From Thermus sp. CCB_US3_UF1 (GTDB lineage: Bacteria > Deinococcota > Deinococci > Deinococcales > Thermaceae): DNA of 64,000 bases. The stretch covers positions 1,054,001-1,118,000 of the forward strand of contig NC_017278.1 of assembly GCF_000236585.1 (NCBI RefSeq). The letters run 5' to 3'. A program made the translations under genes and the position numbers. The notes under the pieces are model-generated. The model ran no database searches. It saw only the letters and a list, made by a program, of their open reading frames with translations, and was not told the origin of the DNA. Below are positions 55,576-64,000 of this stretch, piece after piece; the stretch's first letter is position 1; each line of letters begins with the position of its first letter.

Positions 55576-57168
55576 ATGAAGGCTTTTGCCAGCAAGTACG
55601 GGAATACCCTGGAGTTCGGCCACCTCATCGGTGGGGAGGAGGTGTGGGAGGGGGAGGCCCTGGAAAGGCATAACCCCTCCGACCGGGAAGACCTGGTGGC
55701 CCGCTTTCCCGAGGGCACCAAGGACACCCTGCGCAGGGCGGCCCTAAAGGCCCGGGAGGCCTTCGCCGAGTGGAGCCGCACCCCGGCCCCGGTCCGGGGG
55801 CAGGTCCTCTTCAACCTGGCCAAGATCCTGGAGCGGGAAAAGCCCACCCTGGTCCGCCTCATGGTGCGGGAGGTGGGGAAGACCTTCAAGGAGGCGGGCG
55901 GGGACGTGCAGGAGGCCATTGATACCGCCCTTTTCTTCGCCTCTGAGGGCCGCAGGCTCTACGGCCAGACCGTGCCCAGCGAGATGCGGGACAAGGAGCT
56001 TTTCACCTTCCGCAGGCCCCTGGGCGTGGTGGGGATGATTACCGCCGGAAACTTCCCCATCGCCGTGCCCAGCTGGAAGCTCATCCCCGCCGTCCTCACC
56101 GGCAACGCCGTGGTCTGGAAGCCCTCCGATGACTCCCCTACCCTTTCCTACGTCTTTGTAAAGCTTTTTGAAGAGGCGGGCCTGCCTCCGGGGGTCATCA
56201 ACGTGGTCTTTGGCGGCGGTAAGGGCTCCACGGGCCAGTGGCTGGTGGAGCTCATGGACGAGGGGCTTCTCAACAAGTTCGCCTTCACCGGCAGCACCCA
56301 GGTGGGGCGCTGGATTGGGGAGGTGGCGGGGCGGAACCTCATCCGGCCCACCCTGGAGCTGGGGGGCAAAAACCCCCTGGTGGTCATGCGGGATGCTGAC
56401 CTGGACCTGGCGGTGGAAGGGGCCTGGTGGAGCGCTTTCGCCACCGGGGGGCAGCGGTGCACCTCGGCGGGGAACATCCTGGTGGACGCCCCCATCTACG
56501 AGGAGTTCAAGCGCCGCTTCCTGGAGCGCACCGAGGCCACGGTGGTGGGCAACCCCCTCCTCCACCCTGAGGTGACCTATGGCCCCTTTCTCAATGAACG
56601 GCTTTTCCGCCGCTGGCAGGAGCACTACGCCTGGGGCCAGGAAGACGGGGCCACCCTCCTTTTTGGCCGTGGACGGATTGGGCGGGATAACCCCTATCCC
56701 CGTTTCCTGGGGGACCCCGAGGCAGGGCTTTACGGCTGGCCCACGGTCTGGGAGGCAGCCCCGGGCATGCGCCAGTTCCAGGAGGAGATCTTCGGCCCCA
56801 CCATCAACCTGGTGAAGGTGGACGGGATTGAGGAGGCCATCGCCGTGGCCAACGCTACGCCCTATGGCCTTTCCAGCGCCATCTACACCCACCACCGCCA
56901 CTGGGCCTACCTCTTCAAGGTGGGCATCCGCGCCGGTATGACCAGCATCAACAACGCCACCGTGGGGGCCGAGGCTCACCTGCCCTTCGGCGGGGTGAAG
57001 GCCAGCGGCAACGGAGCCCGGGAGTCGGGCATCTGGGTCATAGAGGAGTACACCTACTGGCACGCGGTGAACGAGGAGTATTCGGGCCGGCTCCAGCTGG
57101 CCCAGATGGACACCGGCTATGTGAGCCCCAAGCCCCCTACTCCCTGGGGGGAGGTGCTGGGGTTGTGA
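55576..57168 (+). CDS. aldehyde dehydrogenase (530 aa, C-terminal extension)
   Basis: A 530-aa ALDH: TAGNFPIAVPSWKLIPAVLTGN (cofactor site), FTGSTQVGRWIG, general base Glu in TLELGGKNPLVV, nucleophile Cys in ATGGQRCTSAGN, and EEIFGPTINLVKV. It is not the Thermus pyrroline-5-carboxylate dehydrogenase, which differs in sequence. The chain extends about 30 residues past the usual family end (SGRLQLAQMDTGYVSPKPP). Thermus homologues of this length are known with a C-terminal tail that can cover the substrate tunnel. Substrate unknown. The 3' end overlaps the convergent aquaporin gene by 32 nt. Confidence 0.92.
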   Translation: MKAFASKYGNTLEFGHLIGGEEVWEGEALERHNPSDREDLVARFPEGTKDTLRRAALKAREAFAEWSRTPAPVRGQVLFNLAKILEREKPTLVRLMVREVGKTFKEAGGDVQEAIDTALFFASEGRRLYGQTVPSEMRDKELFTFRRPLGVVGMITAGNFPIAVPSWKLIPAVLTGNAVVWKPSDDSPTLSYVFVKLFEEAGLPPGVINVVFGGGKGSTGQWLVELMDEGLLNKFAFTGSTQVGRWIGEVAGRNLIRPTLELGGKNPLVVMRDADLDLAVEGAWWSAFATGGQRCTSAGNILVDAPIYEEFKRRFLERTEATVVGNPLLHPEVTYGPFLNERLFRRWQEHYAWGQEDGATLLFGRGRIGRDNPYPRFLGDPEAGLYGWPTVWEAAPGMRQFQEEIFGPTINLVKVDGIEEAIAVANATPYGLSSAIYTHHRHWAYLFKVGIRAGMTSINNATVGAEAHLPFGGVKASGNGARESGIWVIEEYTYWHAVNEEYSGRLQLAQMDTGYVSPKPPTPWGEVLGL

Positions 57169-57868
57169 GCCGGTAGAGGAAGGCCGCCCCCAAGGCCCCG
57201 GCCACGGGGAGAAGGGCAGGCACCAGGGCGTAGGCGTTTAGGGCCCCTTCCGCGCCCAAAAGGGCGGCCAGGAGCCTGGGGGAGAGGTCCCGGGCCGGGT
57301 TTAGGGCAAACCCCCCGGGGCCCCCCAGGCCGTAGCCCACCGCGGCCACGGTGAGGGCCAGCCAGAGGGGCAGAAGGCGCTCCTCCCGGGCGGCCAGGAT
57401 GACCCCCATGAGGGCCATGGTGCCCAGGAACTCGGCCACGGCGGGCCCCGCCCAGCCGTAGGTGGCTTCGGGCGGGGTGCGGAGGAAACCCGGTCCGGTG
57501 CTGAAGACGTTGGGCATCCCCTGGGCCCAAAGCCCCTCCCCATAGGCCAGGTAGGCCCCCAGGGCCCCCAGGAAGCCGCCCAGGAACTGGGCCAGCAGGT
57601 AGAGGGGCACCCGAGACCAGGGGAAAAGGCGGAGGGCCGCCAGGGCCAGGGTTACCGCCGGGTTCAGGTGGGCCCCGGAGAGGGGGCGGCTCACCAGGAC
57701 GCCCACCAGGACCGCCAGCCCCGAGCCCAGGGCCAGGGCGTCGTACCCGTAGGCGCCGGGGAAGAGCCGGGGTTGCAGCACGGCGTTGGCGGCGCTACCC
57801 ACCGTGAGGAGGACCAGGAGGAAGGTGCCCCAGACCTCCCCCCAGAAGGCCCTAGGGGCGCTGGGCAT
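57137..57868 (-). CDS. MIP-family channel, aquaglyceroporin-like
   Basis: A 243-aa protein with six membrane helices and both NPA half-helices, GAHLNPAVT (near residue 66) and GFALNPARDL (near residue 195). Asp after the second NPAR motif is typical of glycerol-conducting members, so glycerol or another small solute is more likely than water only. It starts inside the last 17 nt of ppk on the same strand, so it is expressed with ppk. No glycerol kinase is nearby. Confidence 0.9.
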   Translation of the reverse strand: MPSAPRAFWGEVWGTFLLVLLTVGSAANAVLQPRLFPGAYGYDALALGSGLAVLVGVLVSRPLSGAHLNPAVTLALAALRLFPWSRVPLYLLAQFLGGFLGALGAYLAYGEGLWAQGMPNVFSTGPGFLRTPPEATYGWAGPAVAEFLGTMALMGVILAAREERLLPLWLALTVAAVGYGLGGPGGFALNPARDLSPRLLAALLGAEGALNAYALVPALLPVAGALGAAFLYRLTTPAPPPRE

Positions 57869-59672
57869 CGTGCCGCCCTCCCCAAAGCACCTCCTCCCCT
57901 TGGGGGGTGAGGAGGAAGGCGTTCCGCTCGTCCCGCACCTGGCGCTTCAGCACCTTGAGCACCTTCAGCTTGGCCTTGCGGTCCTCCACGGGGAAGAGGA
58001 GCTCAAAGCGGTTTTGGAAGTTCCGGGGCATGGCATCGGCGCTGGTGAGGTAGACCCGCCACCGCCCCCCGGCGCGGAAGGCCGCCACCCGGGCGTGCTC
58101 CAGGAACCGGCCCACCAGGCTCCGTGCCCGGAGGCGGGGGTGGAGGAGGGTGAGGGTGCTGCGCACCAGGAGGTCCACGCGGGCCCCCCTTTCCGCCGCC
58201 TGGACCAGGGCCTCCAGCACCTGGGGGTCGGTGAGGTGGTTGAACTTCAGGATCACCCGCCCTTTGGGATGGGCCTCGGCCAGGATGGCCTCCACCAGGC
58301 AGTGGCGGATGGCCTCTCCCGTCTTGAGGAGGGAAAGCTGGGGCGGGCGTTCCTCGCGGATGGCCCGGAAGAAGGCCCGGACCTCGGCCACCACCTCGGG
58401 CTGGGCGGTGAAGAGGGAGAAGTCGGTGTAGGCCCGGCCATTTTGCGGGTTGTAGTTGCCCGTGCCCAGGTGGACATACCCCCCTTCCCGGGTGAGGAGG
58501 AGGAGGGCCTTGGCGTGCACCTTGCGCTCGGGGAGGGGGAGGACCTCCACTCCGGCCCTGAGGAAGCGCAGGTACCAGAAGAGGTTGAGGAGTTCGTCAA
58601 AGCGGGCGCGGGCCTCGAGGAGCACGTGCACCCTCTTCCCCTTCTGGGCCGCCTGGAGGAGGGCCTCGGCCAGGGGGTTGGTTTCGCCGATGCGGTAGAG
58701 GGTGGCCCAGACCTCCTCCACCTCCGGACGGAGGGCCTCCTGGGCGAAGCGCTCCACCGCCTTGTAGTCCTCAAAGGGATGGTAGAGGAGGAGGTCTTTT
58801 TCCTGCAGGCGGGCCAGTGGGTTTTTCAAGAAAGCCCTGGGGCGTTCGGGGCGCAAAGGGGGGAAGCGCCACTCTGGGGGGCCTTCCGCCACCAGGGTTT
58901 CCACCAGGGCAAGGTTCAGGGGTGGGGGGAGGCGGAAGACCTCTTCCGGGCGCAGCTCCAGGGCCTGCCGTAGCCCTTCCAGCCAGGCCTCGGGGAAGCC
59001 CTCCTCGGCCACCAGGAGGGTGGGGGCGCCTTCCTGGCGGCCCTCGAGGGCCTGGGCCAGCTCGTCCCAGTCCGCCCGGGCCCGCTCGCTTTCCAAAAGC
59101 CGCAGCACCCGGAACTCGTAAAGGGGGCCCTCCTGGGGAAGGAAGAGGTCGCTCCTTGCCCGCATCAAGGCCCCCAGGCGCACGTACGTCCCTTCCCGCC
59201 CCGGGACGGGCAGGAGCCGGGGGAGGTCCTGGGGAAGCCGCACCAGGTGGCTCTCGGAGGCGAAGTAAAGGGCCCCGTGGGACAGGTCCGCCGCCGCCTC
59301 CCAGGGGATGAGGTCGGTCTTGGGGGCCACCACCTCGGCCAGGAAGACCCGGAAATAAATCCAGTCCAGCTCGTCCAGCTCCCTCACCTCCAGCACCCGC
59401 AGGCGGGGCCGGGCCTCGGCCAGCAGGGCCTGGTAGCGGGCCTGGGCCAGGCGGGCCTGGGCCAGGGCCTCCTCCAGGAGGGCGAGGTGGGCGGGGCTAC
59501 CCCTGGCCTCCAGGAAGGGCTTGGCGATGCGGGCGGCGAAGAACTCATCCAGGTTGCGGTTCCAGATGGCCAGGAAGCGGAGGCGTTCCAGAAGGGGAAA
59601 GTCCGGGCGCTCGCTTTGCCTTAAGACCCTGCGGTTAAACTGGAGCCAGCTGGCTTCGGGAAGGAGGCGCAT
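57852..59672 (-). CDS. ppk: polyphosphate kinase 1
   Basis: A 606-aa Ppk1. N-terminal ASWLQFNRRVLRQSERPDFPLLERL and RNLDEFFAARI; catalytic domain with LLYHPFEDYKAVERF, KVHAKALLLL (histidine phosphate acceptor region), YVHLGTGNYNP and SLLKTGEAIRH; C-terminal ILKFNHLTD, RSLVGRFLEHAR and YLTSADAMPRNFQNRFELLFPV. It reversibly polymerises ATP gamma-phosphate into polyphosphate. ATG 59672 is chosen because TAATCT (59680-59685, minus) is 7 nt upstream. It is divergent from ppx, the opposite activity. Confidence 0.94.
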   Translation of the reverse strand: MRLLPEASWLQFNRRVLRQSERPDFPLLERLRFLAIWNRNLDEFFAARIAKPFLEARGSPAHLALLEEALAQARLAQARYQALLAEARPRLRVLEVRELDELDWIYFRVFLAEVVAPKTDLIPWEAAADLSHGALYFASESHLVRLPQDLPRLLPVPGREGTYVRLGALMRARSDLFLPQEGPLYEFRVLRLLESERARADWDELAQALEGRQEGAPTLLVAEEGFPEAWLEGLRQALELRPEEVFRLPPPLNLALVETLVAEGPPEWRFPPLRPERPRAFLKNPLARLQEKDLLLYHPFEDYKAVERFAQEALRPEVEEVWATLYRIGETNPLAEALLQAAQKGKRVHVLLEARARFDELLNLFWYLRFLRAGVEVLPLPERKVHAKALLLLTREGGYVHLGTGNYNPQNGRAYTDFSLFTAQPEVVAEVRAFFRAIREERPPQLSLLKTGEAIRHCLVEAILAEAHPKGRVILKFNHLTDPQVLEALVQAAERGARVDLLVRSTLTLLHPRLRARSLVGRFLEHARVAAFRAGGRWRVYLTSADAMPRNFQNRFELLFPVEDRKAKLKVLKVLKRQVRDERNAFLLTPQGEEVLWGGRHDAQRP

Positions 59673-59723
59673 TTGCTTCAGATTAGGACCCAGCAAGGTC
59701 AAGAGGGTGTCAAGGAACGCTCC

Positions 59724-61199
59724 TTGGCGGTCTTGGACCTGGGCTCGGGCACCTTTCGCCTGGTGGTCTACCGCTACCGCCCCGGCCTGAGCTACGTCCT
59801 GGCCGACGAGCTGCGGGAGGCCGTGGCCCTAGGGGAGGGCTTGGCCCAGGGGCGGATCGGCCTGGCCGCCCTGGAACGGGGGCGGAAGGCCCTCCGGGCC
59901 TTCGCCGACTTCCTGCAGGCCTCCCCGGTGGACGAGGTGGTGTCCCTGGCCACCAGCGCGGTGCGGGATGCAGAAAACGGCGCCCAGATCCTGGCGGAGG
60001 CCCGGGCTCTGGGCCTGGACCCCAGGGTCCTCCCCGGGGAGGAGGAGGCCCGGCTGGGGGTCCTGGCCGTGGCCAACGCCCTGCCCTTGGCGGAGGCCTG
60101 GGTGGTGGATCAGGGGGGCGGAAGCGCCCAGGTTTCCCGCATGGAAGGCCGGGCTTTCCGCTGGGGGCGAGCCTTGCCCCTGGGGGCCCTGCGCCTTACC
60201 GAGGCTTTTCTGGCCTCCGACCCCCCCACCCGGGAGGAGGTGAAGGCCTTGGAGCGGGAGGTGGCGCGCCACCTCAAGGCCTTGCCCCTCGAGGGGGGGC
60301 TACCCCTGGTGGGCCTGGGGGGGAACATCCGGGCCATGGCCCGGCTCCACCAGAAGCGGCGCGCCTACCCCCTGGACCTCCTCCACGGGGCCTACCTCTC
60401 CCGGGAGGCGGTGGAGGAGCTTTACCAAGACCTCCTCCGCCTCCCCTGGCGGGCGCGGGCGGGGCTTGGCCTCCAGCCGGACCGGGCCCGCACCCTTCCC
60501 GCCTCCTTGGCCTTCTTCCGCACCCTCATGAAGCGCCTCCGTGCCCCCGGCCTCTGGGTGAGCGGGGTGGGGATCCGGGAGGGGGTGCTTTTCGCCCACC
60601 TCCTCCCCCCGCCCCACCTCCTCCCGGACCCCCGGGCCTTCGCCGTGGAGAACCTCTTCCAGCGCTACCCCTTCGCCCTGGCCCACCGGGATCGGGTAAA
60701 GGCCCTGGCCCGGGAGCTTTTCCTGGGCCTTCAGCCCCTGCACCGCTACGGGGAGGAGGAGGCCCGCCTCCTGGAGGAGGCCGCCCACCTGCACGACATC
60801 GGCATGCACCTGGGCTACCACGACCACCACAAGCACGGGGCTTACCTGGTCCTGGCCGAGCCCCTTTTCGGCTTCTCCCACCGGGAGCAGGCCCTTTTGG
60901 CTTTGCTGGTGCGCTACCACCGCCGGGGGGAGCCCGCTTTGGGGGGCTTGCGCCCCCTCTTTGGCCGGGGGGACGGGAGGCGGCTTTTGCGCCTTTCGGC
61001 CATCCTGCGCCTGGCGGAAATGCTGGAACGCTCCCGAGCGGGCCGGGTGCGGGGGGTGAGGGTGGAGCTGGGGGAGCGGATCCGCCTCCGGCTCCTGGCC
61101 CCGGAGGACCCTTGGGTGGAGCGGGTGGAGGCGGAAAAGCAAGGGGGGCTCTTCCTCCAGGCCTTTGGCCTTCCCCTGGAGGTGGTCTGGGGGGCATAA
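59724..61199 (+). CDS. ppx: Ppx/GppA exopolyphosphatase with C-terminal HD domain
   Basis: A 491-aa protein. The actin-like N-terminal part (1 to about 300) has AVLDLGSGTFRLVVYR, LATSAVRDAENG, VVDQGGGSAQVS and GLGGNIRAMA. The HD-type helical part (about 310-491) has HLHDIGMHLGYHDHHKHGAYLV. It removes phosphate from polyphosphate ends or from pppGpp. The start is likely TTG 59724, with AAGGA upstream; there is no ATG or GTG in frame nearby. It is divergent from ppk and followed by sixA and a CHAD gene. Confidence 0.92.
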   Translation: MAVLDLGSGTFRLVVYRYRPGLSYVLADELREAVALGEGLAQGRIGLAALERGRKALRAFADFLQASPVDEVVSLATSAVRDAENGAQILAEARALGLDPRVLPGEEEARLGVLAVANALPLAEAWVVDQGGGSAQVSRMEGRAFRWGRALPLGALRLTEAFLASDPPTREEVKALEREVARHLKALPLEGGLPLVGLGGNIRAMARLHQKRRAYPLDLLHGAYLSREAVEELYQDLLRLPWRARAGLGLQPDRARTLPASLAFFRTLMKRLRAPGLWVSGVGIREGVLFAHLLPPPHLLPDPRAFAVENLFQRYPFALAHRDRVKALARELFLGLQPLHRYGEEEARLLEEAAHLHDIGMHLGYHDHHKHGAYLVLAEPLFGFSHREQALLALLVRYHRRGEPALGGLRPLFGRGDGRRLLRLSAILRLAEMLERSRAGRVRGVRVELGERIRLRLLAPEDPWVERVEAEKQGGLFLQAFGLPLEVVWGA

Positions 61200-61200
61200 T
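61195..61200 (+). promoter_or_regulatory. -10 box of sixA (leaderless)
   Basis: CATAAT overlaps the ppx stop and lies 6 nt before ATG 61207. Confidence 0.5.
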
Positions 61201-61206
61201 GGGCCC

Positions 61207-61704
61207 ATGGAACTCTTCCTGGTCCGGCACGCCATCGCCCTGCCCGCGGAGGGGGAAGGGGAGGAGGCGGACGACGCCCGGCCCCTTTCCCCCAAGGGGG
61301 TGAAGCGGTTCCGCAAGGTGGTCCGGGGCCTGAGGGCCTTGGGGGTGGAACTGGACTACCTCCTCACCAGCCCCAAAAGGCGGGCCTTGGAGACGGCGGA
61401 GATGCTATCGGACCTCCTCCAGGGGGAAAGCCGGGTAACCCCCCACCTGGCCCTGCCCCCCTCCCCGGCCCTCCTGGAGGAGATCCCCAAGGAGGGCCGG
61501 GTGGCCCTGGTGGGGCACGAGCCCTACCTTTCCGGGCTTTTGGCCTGGCTGCTCCTGGGGGATTTCCTGGGGGAGTCGGCCCGGGGAGACCTGGGGGAGC
61601 GCTTCCCCCTGAAAAAGGGCGGGGTGGCCTGGCTGGAGGGGGAGGTGCGGCCTGGGGGGATGTGCCTGAGGGCCCTCTTCCCCCCCAAGGTCTTCCGCCT
61701 ATGA
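61207..61704 (+). CDS. sixA: SixA-like phosphohistidine phosphatase
   Basis: A 165-aa histidine-phosphatase-family protein. LFLVRHAIALP carries the RH catalytic motif, LLTSPKRRALETAEML the second arginine, and VALVGHEPYLSGLLAWLL the second histidine. SixA members remove phosphate from phosphohistidine. The neighbours ppx and CHAD suggest a role in polyphosphate or phospho-protein control. The TGA overlaps the next ATG (ATGA). An internal promoter CATAAT suggests partly separate transcription. Confidence 0.88.
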   Translation: MELFLVRHAIALPAEGEGEEADDARPLSPKGVKRFRKVVRGLRALGVELDYLLTSPKRRALETAEMLSDLLQGESRVTPHLALPPSPALLEEIPKEGRVALVGHEPYLSGLLAWLLLGDFLGESARGDLGERFPLKKGGVAWLEGEVRPGGMCLRALFPPKVFRL

Positions 61705-62384
61705 GGACGCCCAGGGAATGGGTGGACCACCTGGAGGCCCACCTGCCCCTGGCCCTTTCCGGGGCGGACCCGGAGGGGGTGCACCAGGTGCGGGTGGCGG
61801 GGAGGCGGCTTCGCGCCTACCTGAACCTTCTGGGCTGGCGGGTGTTGCAGGACGATCTGCGCCGCCTGGTGCGGGGGGCGGGCCGGGTGCGGGACCTGGA
61901 GGTGGCCCTGGGCCACCCCCTCCCCCCAGGGTTCCGCGCCCACCTGGAGGAGGAGGTGCGCCAGGCCCGGGAGGCCTTGCCCCCCCTTCTCGCCTCCCCC
62001 TGGACCGCTGCCCTCCTCCGGGCCTTGAGGGTCCTCCCCCCCTTGGGGGAGGAGGCCTGGGGGCGGCTTCGCCGCCAGGAGCGCCGAGCGGAGGCCCGCC
62101 TAAAGGCCCTTCAGGCCGAGCCTAGCCTCGAGGCCCTCCACGCCTACCGCCGGGCCCTGCGGCGGGTGCGCTACGCCAAGGAGTTCCTGGGCCTTTCCGC
62201 CAAGCGGGAAAAGGCCCTGCAGGAGGCCTTGGGCGGGCTACAGGACCTGGAGGTCCTCCTGGGCCTTCTGGAGGGCTACCTGGCCCAGGCCCCAGACCCC
62301 GAAGGGGAGGCCTTGCGGGCGGAGCTTTTGGCCCGGCGGCAGGAGGCCTTGGCCGGGGTGCTCGAGGCCTTGCGGGAGGCCTAG
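61701..62384 (+). CDS. CHAD-domain protein (polyphosphate-binding type)
   Basis: A 227-aa helical protein with the conserved CHAD histidine/basic pattern: VHQVRVAGRRLRAYLNLL near the start, VRGAGRVRDLEVAL, and LHAYRRALRRVRYAKEFL with LGGLQDLEVLLGLLEGYL in the second half. CHAD domains bind polyphosphate through basic surface residues and localise to polyphosphate granules in studied cases. It is coupled to sixA by ATGA and lies in the ppk/ppx cluster, which supports this role. Confidence 0.9.
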   Translation: MRTPREWVDHLEAHLPLALSGADPEGVHQVRVAGRRLRAYLNLLGWRVLQDDLRRLVRGAGRVRDLEVALGHPLPPGFRAHLEEEVRQAREALPPLLASPWTAALLRALRVLPPLGEEAWGRLRRQERRAEARLKALQAEPSLEALHAYRRALRRVRYAKEFLGLSAKREKALQEALGGLQDLEVLLGLLEGYLAQAPDPEGEALRAELLARRQEALAGVLEALREA

Positions 62385-62390
62385 GGGGCC

Positions 62391-64000
62391 TCACCAGTCC
62401 CTCAGGCCCTGGCTTAGGGCGTAGAGGTAGACCACGGTCCCAGCGTCCCAGGCCTGGGGGCGGCAGGCCACGGGGTAGGGGACGGGGGGTTGGTCCTTCT
62501 CCCGGGGGAAACCGCCCACCAGTTCGGGAAGCCGCAGGTCGGGCTGGCTTTTCGCCAAGTCGAGAAGGGCCTGGACCACCCTTTCCCCCTCTTCCTTGAA
62601 GCCATAGCGGAATAGGCCCCCGGCGAACAGGGCGGTGTCGTGGGGCCATACGGAGCCGTTGTGGTAGGAGAGAGGGTTGTAGCGCACCTCGCGGCTTCCC
62701 AGGGTCCGTAGCCCCCAGCCGCTCCAGAGCTCCTCGGAAAACAGGGTGTTAACCAGGGTTTTGGCCCGTTCCTGGAGTACGGCGCCCGCCCACAGGAGGT
62801 GGCCGGCGTCCGAGGCCTTCACCCGCAGGGGTTTCTTGTGCCGATCCAGGGCCAGGGCGTAGGTGTTTAGATCGGGAAGCCAGAAGTGCTCCTGGATCAG
62901 CTGGAAAAGGGTCTGGGCCCGTCCCTCATGGGTTTGGGCCTGGGCTTCCTCCCCCAAGGCCCGGTAGAAACCGGCGGCGGCCCGGTGGGCGGCGTAAGCG
63001 TACCCTTGGACCTCGCTCACGGCCAAGGGGGGTTCGGCCAGGCGGCCGTCCTGGTGGCTCATGGAATCGTGGGAGTCTTTCCACGAGTGCACGGCCAGCC
63101 CCCCGCCGGAGGGTTGGAACTCCAGGAGCCCGTCCCCGTCCAGATCCGCCCGGGAAAGCCAGGCCAGGGCGCTCTCCCAGGCGGGCCTGAGCTCCCGCAC
63201 CAGGGCGAGGTCGCCGGTGAGCTCCAGGTAGCGGCCCAGGAGGACGAGGAAAAGGGGGGTGGCGTCCACCGTGCCGAAGTAGCGGGCGAAGGGTACCTTG
63301 CCCGTGCGGGAGAGCTCCCCCAAGCGCACCTCGTGCAGGATCTTGCCGGGCTCCTCCTCCCTGCGGGGGTCCACCACCTTGCCCTGGCGCTCGGCCAGAT
63401 AGCGCAGCACCCCTTGGGCCACGGCTTTGCCCCAGGGCAGGAGCATGAAGGCGGTGAGAAGGCTGTCCCGGCCAAAGGGGGCCACGTACCAGGGGATGCC
63501 GGCGGCGGGAATGGGGCCTTCCGGGGTGGAGAGGAGGAGGGCCCGCAGGTCCAAAAGGGCCTGGCGCAAGGGGGCTTCCCAGGGGCCGGTGGCCTGGGGG
63601 AAGGCCTCGAGGAAGGTCTCGTATTCCGGCAGGTCCCCCGGGTTTCCCAGGGGGCTTTCCAGGGTTATCTCCAGGGTGAGGGAGGCCTCTTCCCGGGGAG
63701 GGAGAGGGAGGGAAAACCCCTCGGGGGGTGGGGTGGGGGAGATGTCCACCCGTTGCTCCACCCCGTCCTCTGCCCGGTAATGGAGCCCCCTGGGGCTTGG
63801 CGCTGTTGGATGCCACCCTCTAGCCTGAAATAGATCTACAAAGCTTCCCACGGCTTCCAGGCCGACCCGGAGGCTCTGGGCCTGATGGGAAAGGTTGCGA
63901 AAGGTCAGCCGGTCCCACACCCTGCCCCGGCCCACCCGCACCTCCCGCCGCAGGTAGATCTCCCCATCGGGGCCCTGGAACCGGGCCCAGTCCTGCACCA
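62391..64000 (-). CDS. glycogen-debranching / amylo-alpha-1,6-glucosidase-type hydrolase, 5' end outside window
   Basis: The C-terminal 535 or so residues of a GH63/GDE-like (alpha/alpha)6 enzyme; the frame is still open at the right window edge. Visible are WYVAPFGRDSLLTAFMLLPW, FGTVDATPLFLVLLGRYLELTGD, WKDSHDSMSHQDG with catalytic-type acids, EVQGYAYAAHRAAAGFYRAL, and YHNGSVWPHDTALFAGGLFRYG. An N-terminal beta domain begins before it (YLRREVRVGRGRVWDRLTFRN). It probably hydrolyses alpha-1,6 or related glucosidic bonds; specificity cannot be fixed. Confidence 0.88.
   Translation of the reverse strand, partial: VQDWARFQGPDGEIYLRREVRVGRGRVWDRLTFRNLSHQAQSLRVGLEAVGSFVDLFQARGWHPTAPSPRGLHYRAEDGVEQRVDISPTPPPEGFSLPLPPREEASLTLEITLESPLGNPGDLPEYETFLEAFPQATGPWEAPLRQALLDLRALLLSTPEGPIPAAGIPWYVAPFGRDSLLTAFMLLPWGKAVAQGVLRYLAERQGKVVDPRREEEPGKILHEVRLGELSRTGKVPFARYFGTVDATPLFLVLLGRYLELTGDLALVRELRPAWESALAWLSRADLDGDGLLEFQPSGGGLAVHSWKDSHDSMSHQDGRLAEPPLAVSEVQGYAYAAHRAAAGFYRALGEEAQAQTHEGRAQTLFQLIQEHFWLPDLNTYALALDRHKKPLRVKASDAGHLLWAGAVLQERAKTLVNTLFSEELWSGWGLRTLGSREVRYNPLSYHNGSVWPHDTALFAGGLFRYGFKEEGERVVQALLDLAKSQPDLRLPELVGGFPREKDQPPVPYPVACRPQAWDAGTVVYLYALSQGLRDW

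Noticed and set aside
53947-55671. Long open frames on both strands through the CRISPR array with repeated NPLAGKPLLQ-like segments
   Set aside because: The repeats are the CRISPR repeat translated; there is no gene here.

Overview
The window is a chromosomal segment from a Thermus species (Deinococcota). The evidence is very high GC with G/C-saturated third positions, T. thermophilus-like proteins (MgtE, a glutamine:phenylpyruvate-type aminotransferase, SMC, 331-aa GAPDH), and many genes whose -10 hexamer lies only 6-8 nt before the start codon (leaderless mRNAs). Most of it is dense housekeeping sequence with 1-4 nt gene overlaps.

Layout. 0-10 kb: 3' end of clpX, pncB, metH, a 14-repeat propeller protein, and a PabB-PabA fusion with a PabC-like lyase. 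10-18.5 kb: greA behind a terminator-like leader, recO, a YmdB-type phosphodiesterase with ppc, a NYN-domain protein with queA, then mgtE and a pyrophosphatase-like gene behind a structured leader. 18.7-22.3 kb: ffh-rpsP-khpA-rimM-trmD-rplS. 22.3-26.6 kb: an orphan response regulator, sdaAA, a sulfurtransferase, and a yybP-ykoY (Mn2+) riboswitch ahead of a YugP-type protease and a zinc-ribbon protein, then a 1-Cys peroxiredoxin. 26.6-32.7 kb (minus strand): smpB, amidase, GerMN protein, smc (frameshifted) and a MazG-like gene, plus bioY under a BirA-type operator. 32.8-35.9 kb: gap-pgk-tpiA, with a proline-rich leader peptide before gap. 35.9-41.7 kb: an accessory-looking island with two lipoproteins, a 57-aa ORF, a large SARP/BTAD regulator and a distinctive divergent operator. 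41.8-45.7 kb: aminotransferase with 2-oxoacid dehydrogenase E1 alpha/beta, then a CBS protein. 45.7-50.7 kb: hemL-mnmE facing metY-metX, which have a SAM-I riboswitch. 51-53.7 kb: tRNA-Pro(CGG), a Na/Pi-type transporter, rsmD, coaD. 53.7-55.5 kb: CRISPR leader and a 19-repeat array without cas genes. 55.6-64 kb: aldehyde dehydrogenase, then a polyphosphate cluster (ppk-aquaporin divergent from ppx-sixA-CHAD), and a glycogen-debranching-type hydrolase cut by the window end.

How the parts work together. RNA-based and leader-based control recurs: a SAM riboswitch on metYX, a Mn riboswitch on the YugP operon, a hairpin plus T tract before greA, and short leaderless upstream ORFs before both mgtE and gap. 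The mgtE leader is the best candidate for an undescribed system. A near-leaderless 11-codon Pro-containing ORF ends inside the first arm of a hairpin whose second arm can instead pair with the mgtE Shine-Dalgarno. The second candidate is the divergent pair of 11-bp direct repeats at about 37.6 kb next to the SARP-type regulator. All functional statements rest on reading the sequence; no database search was run.
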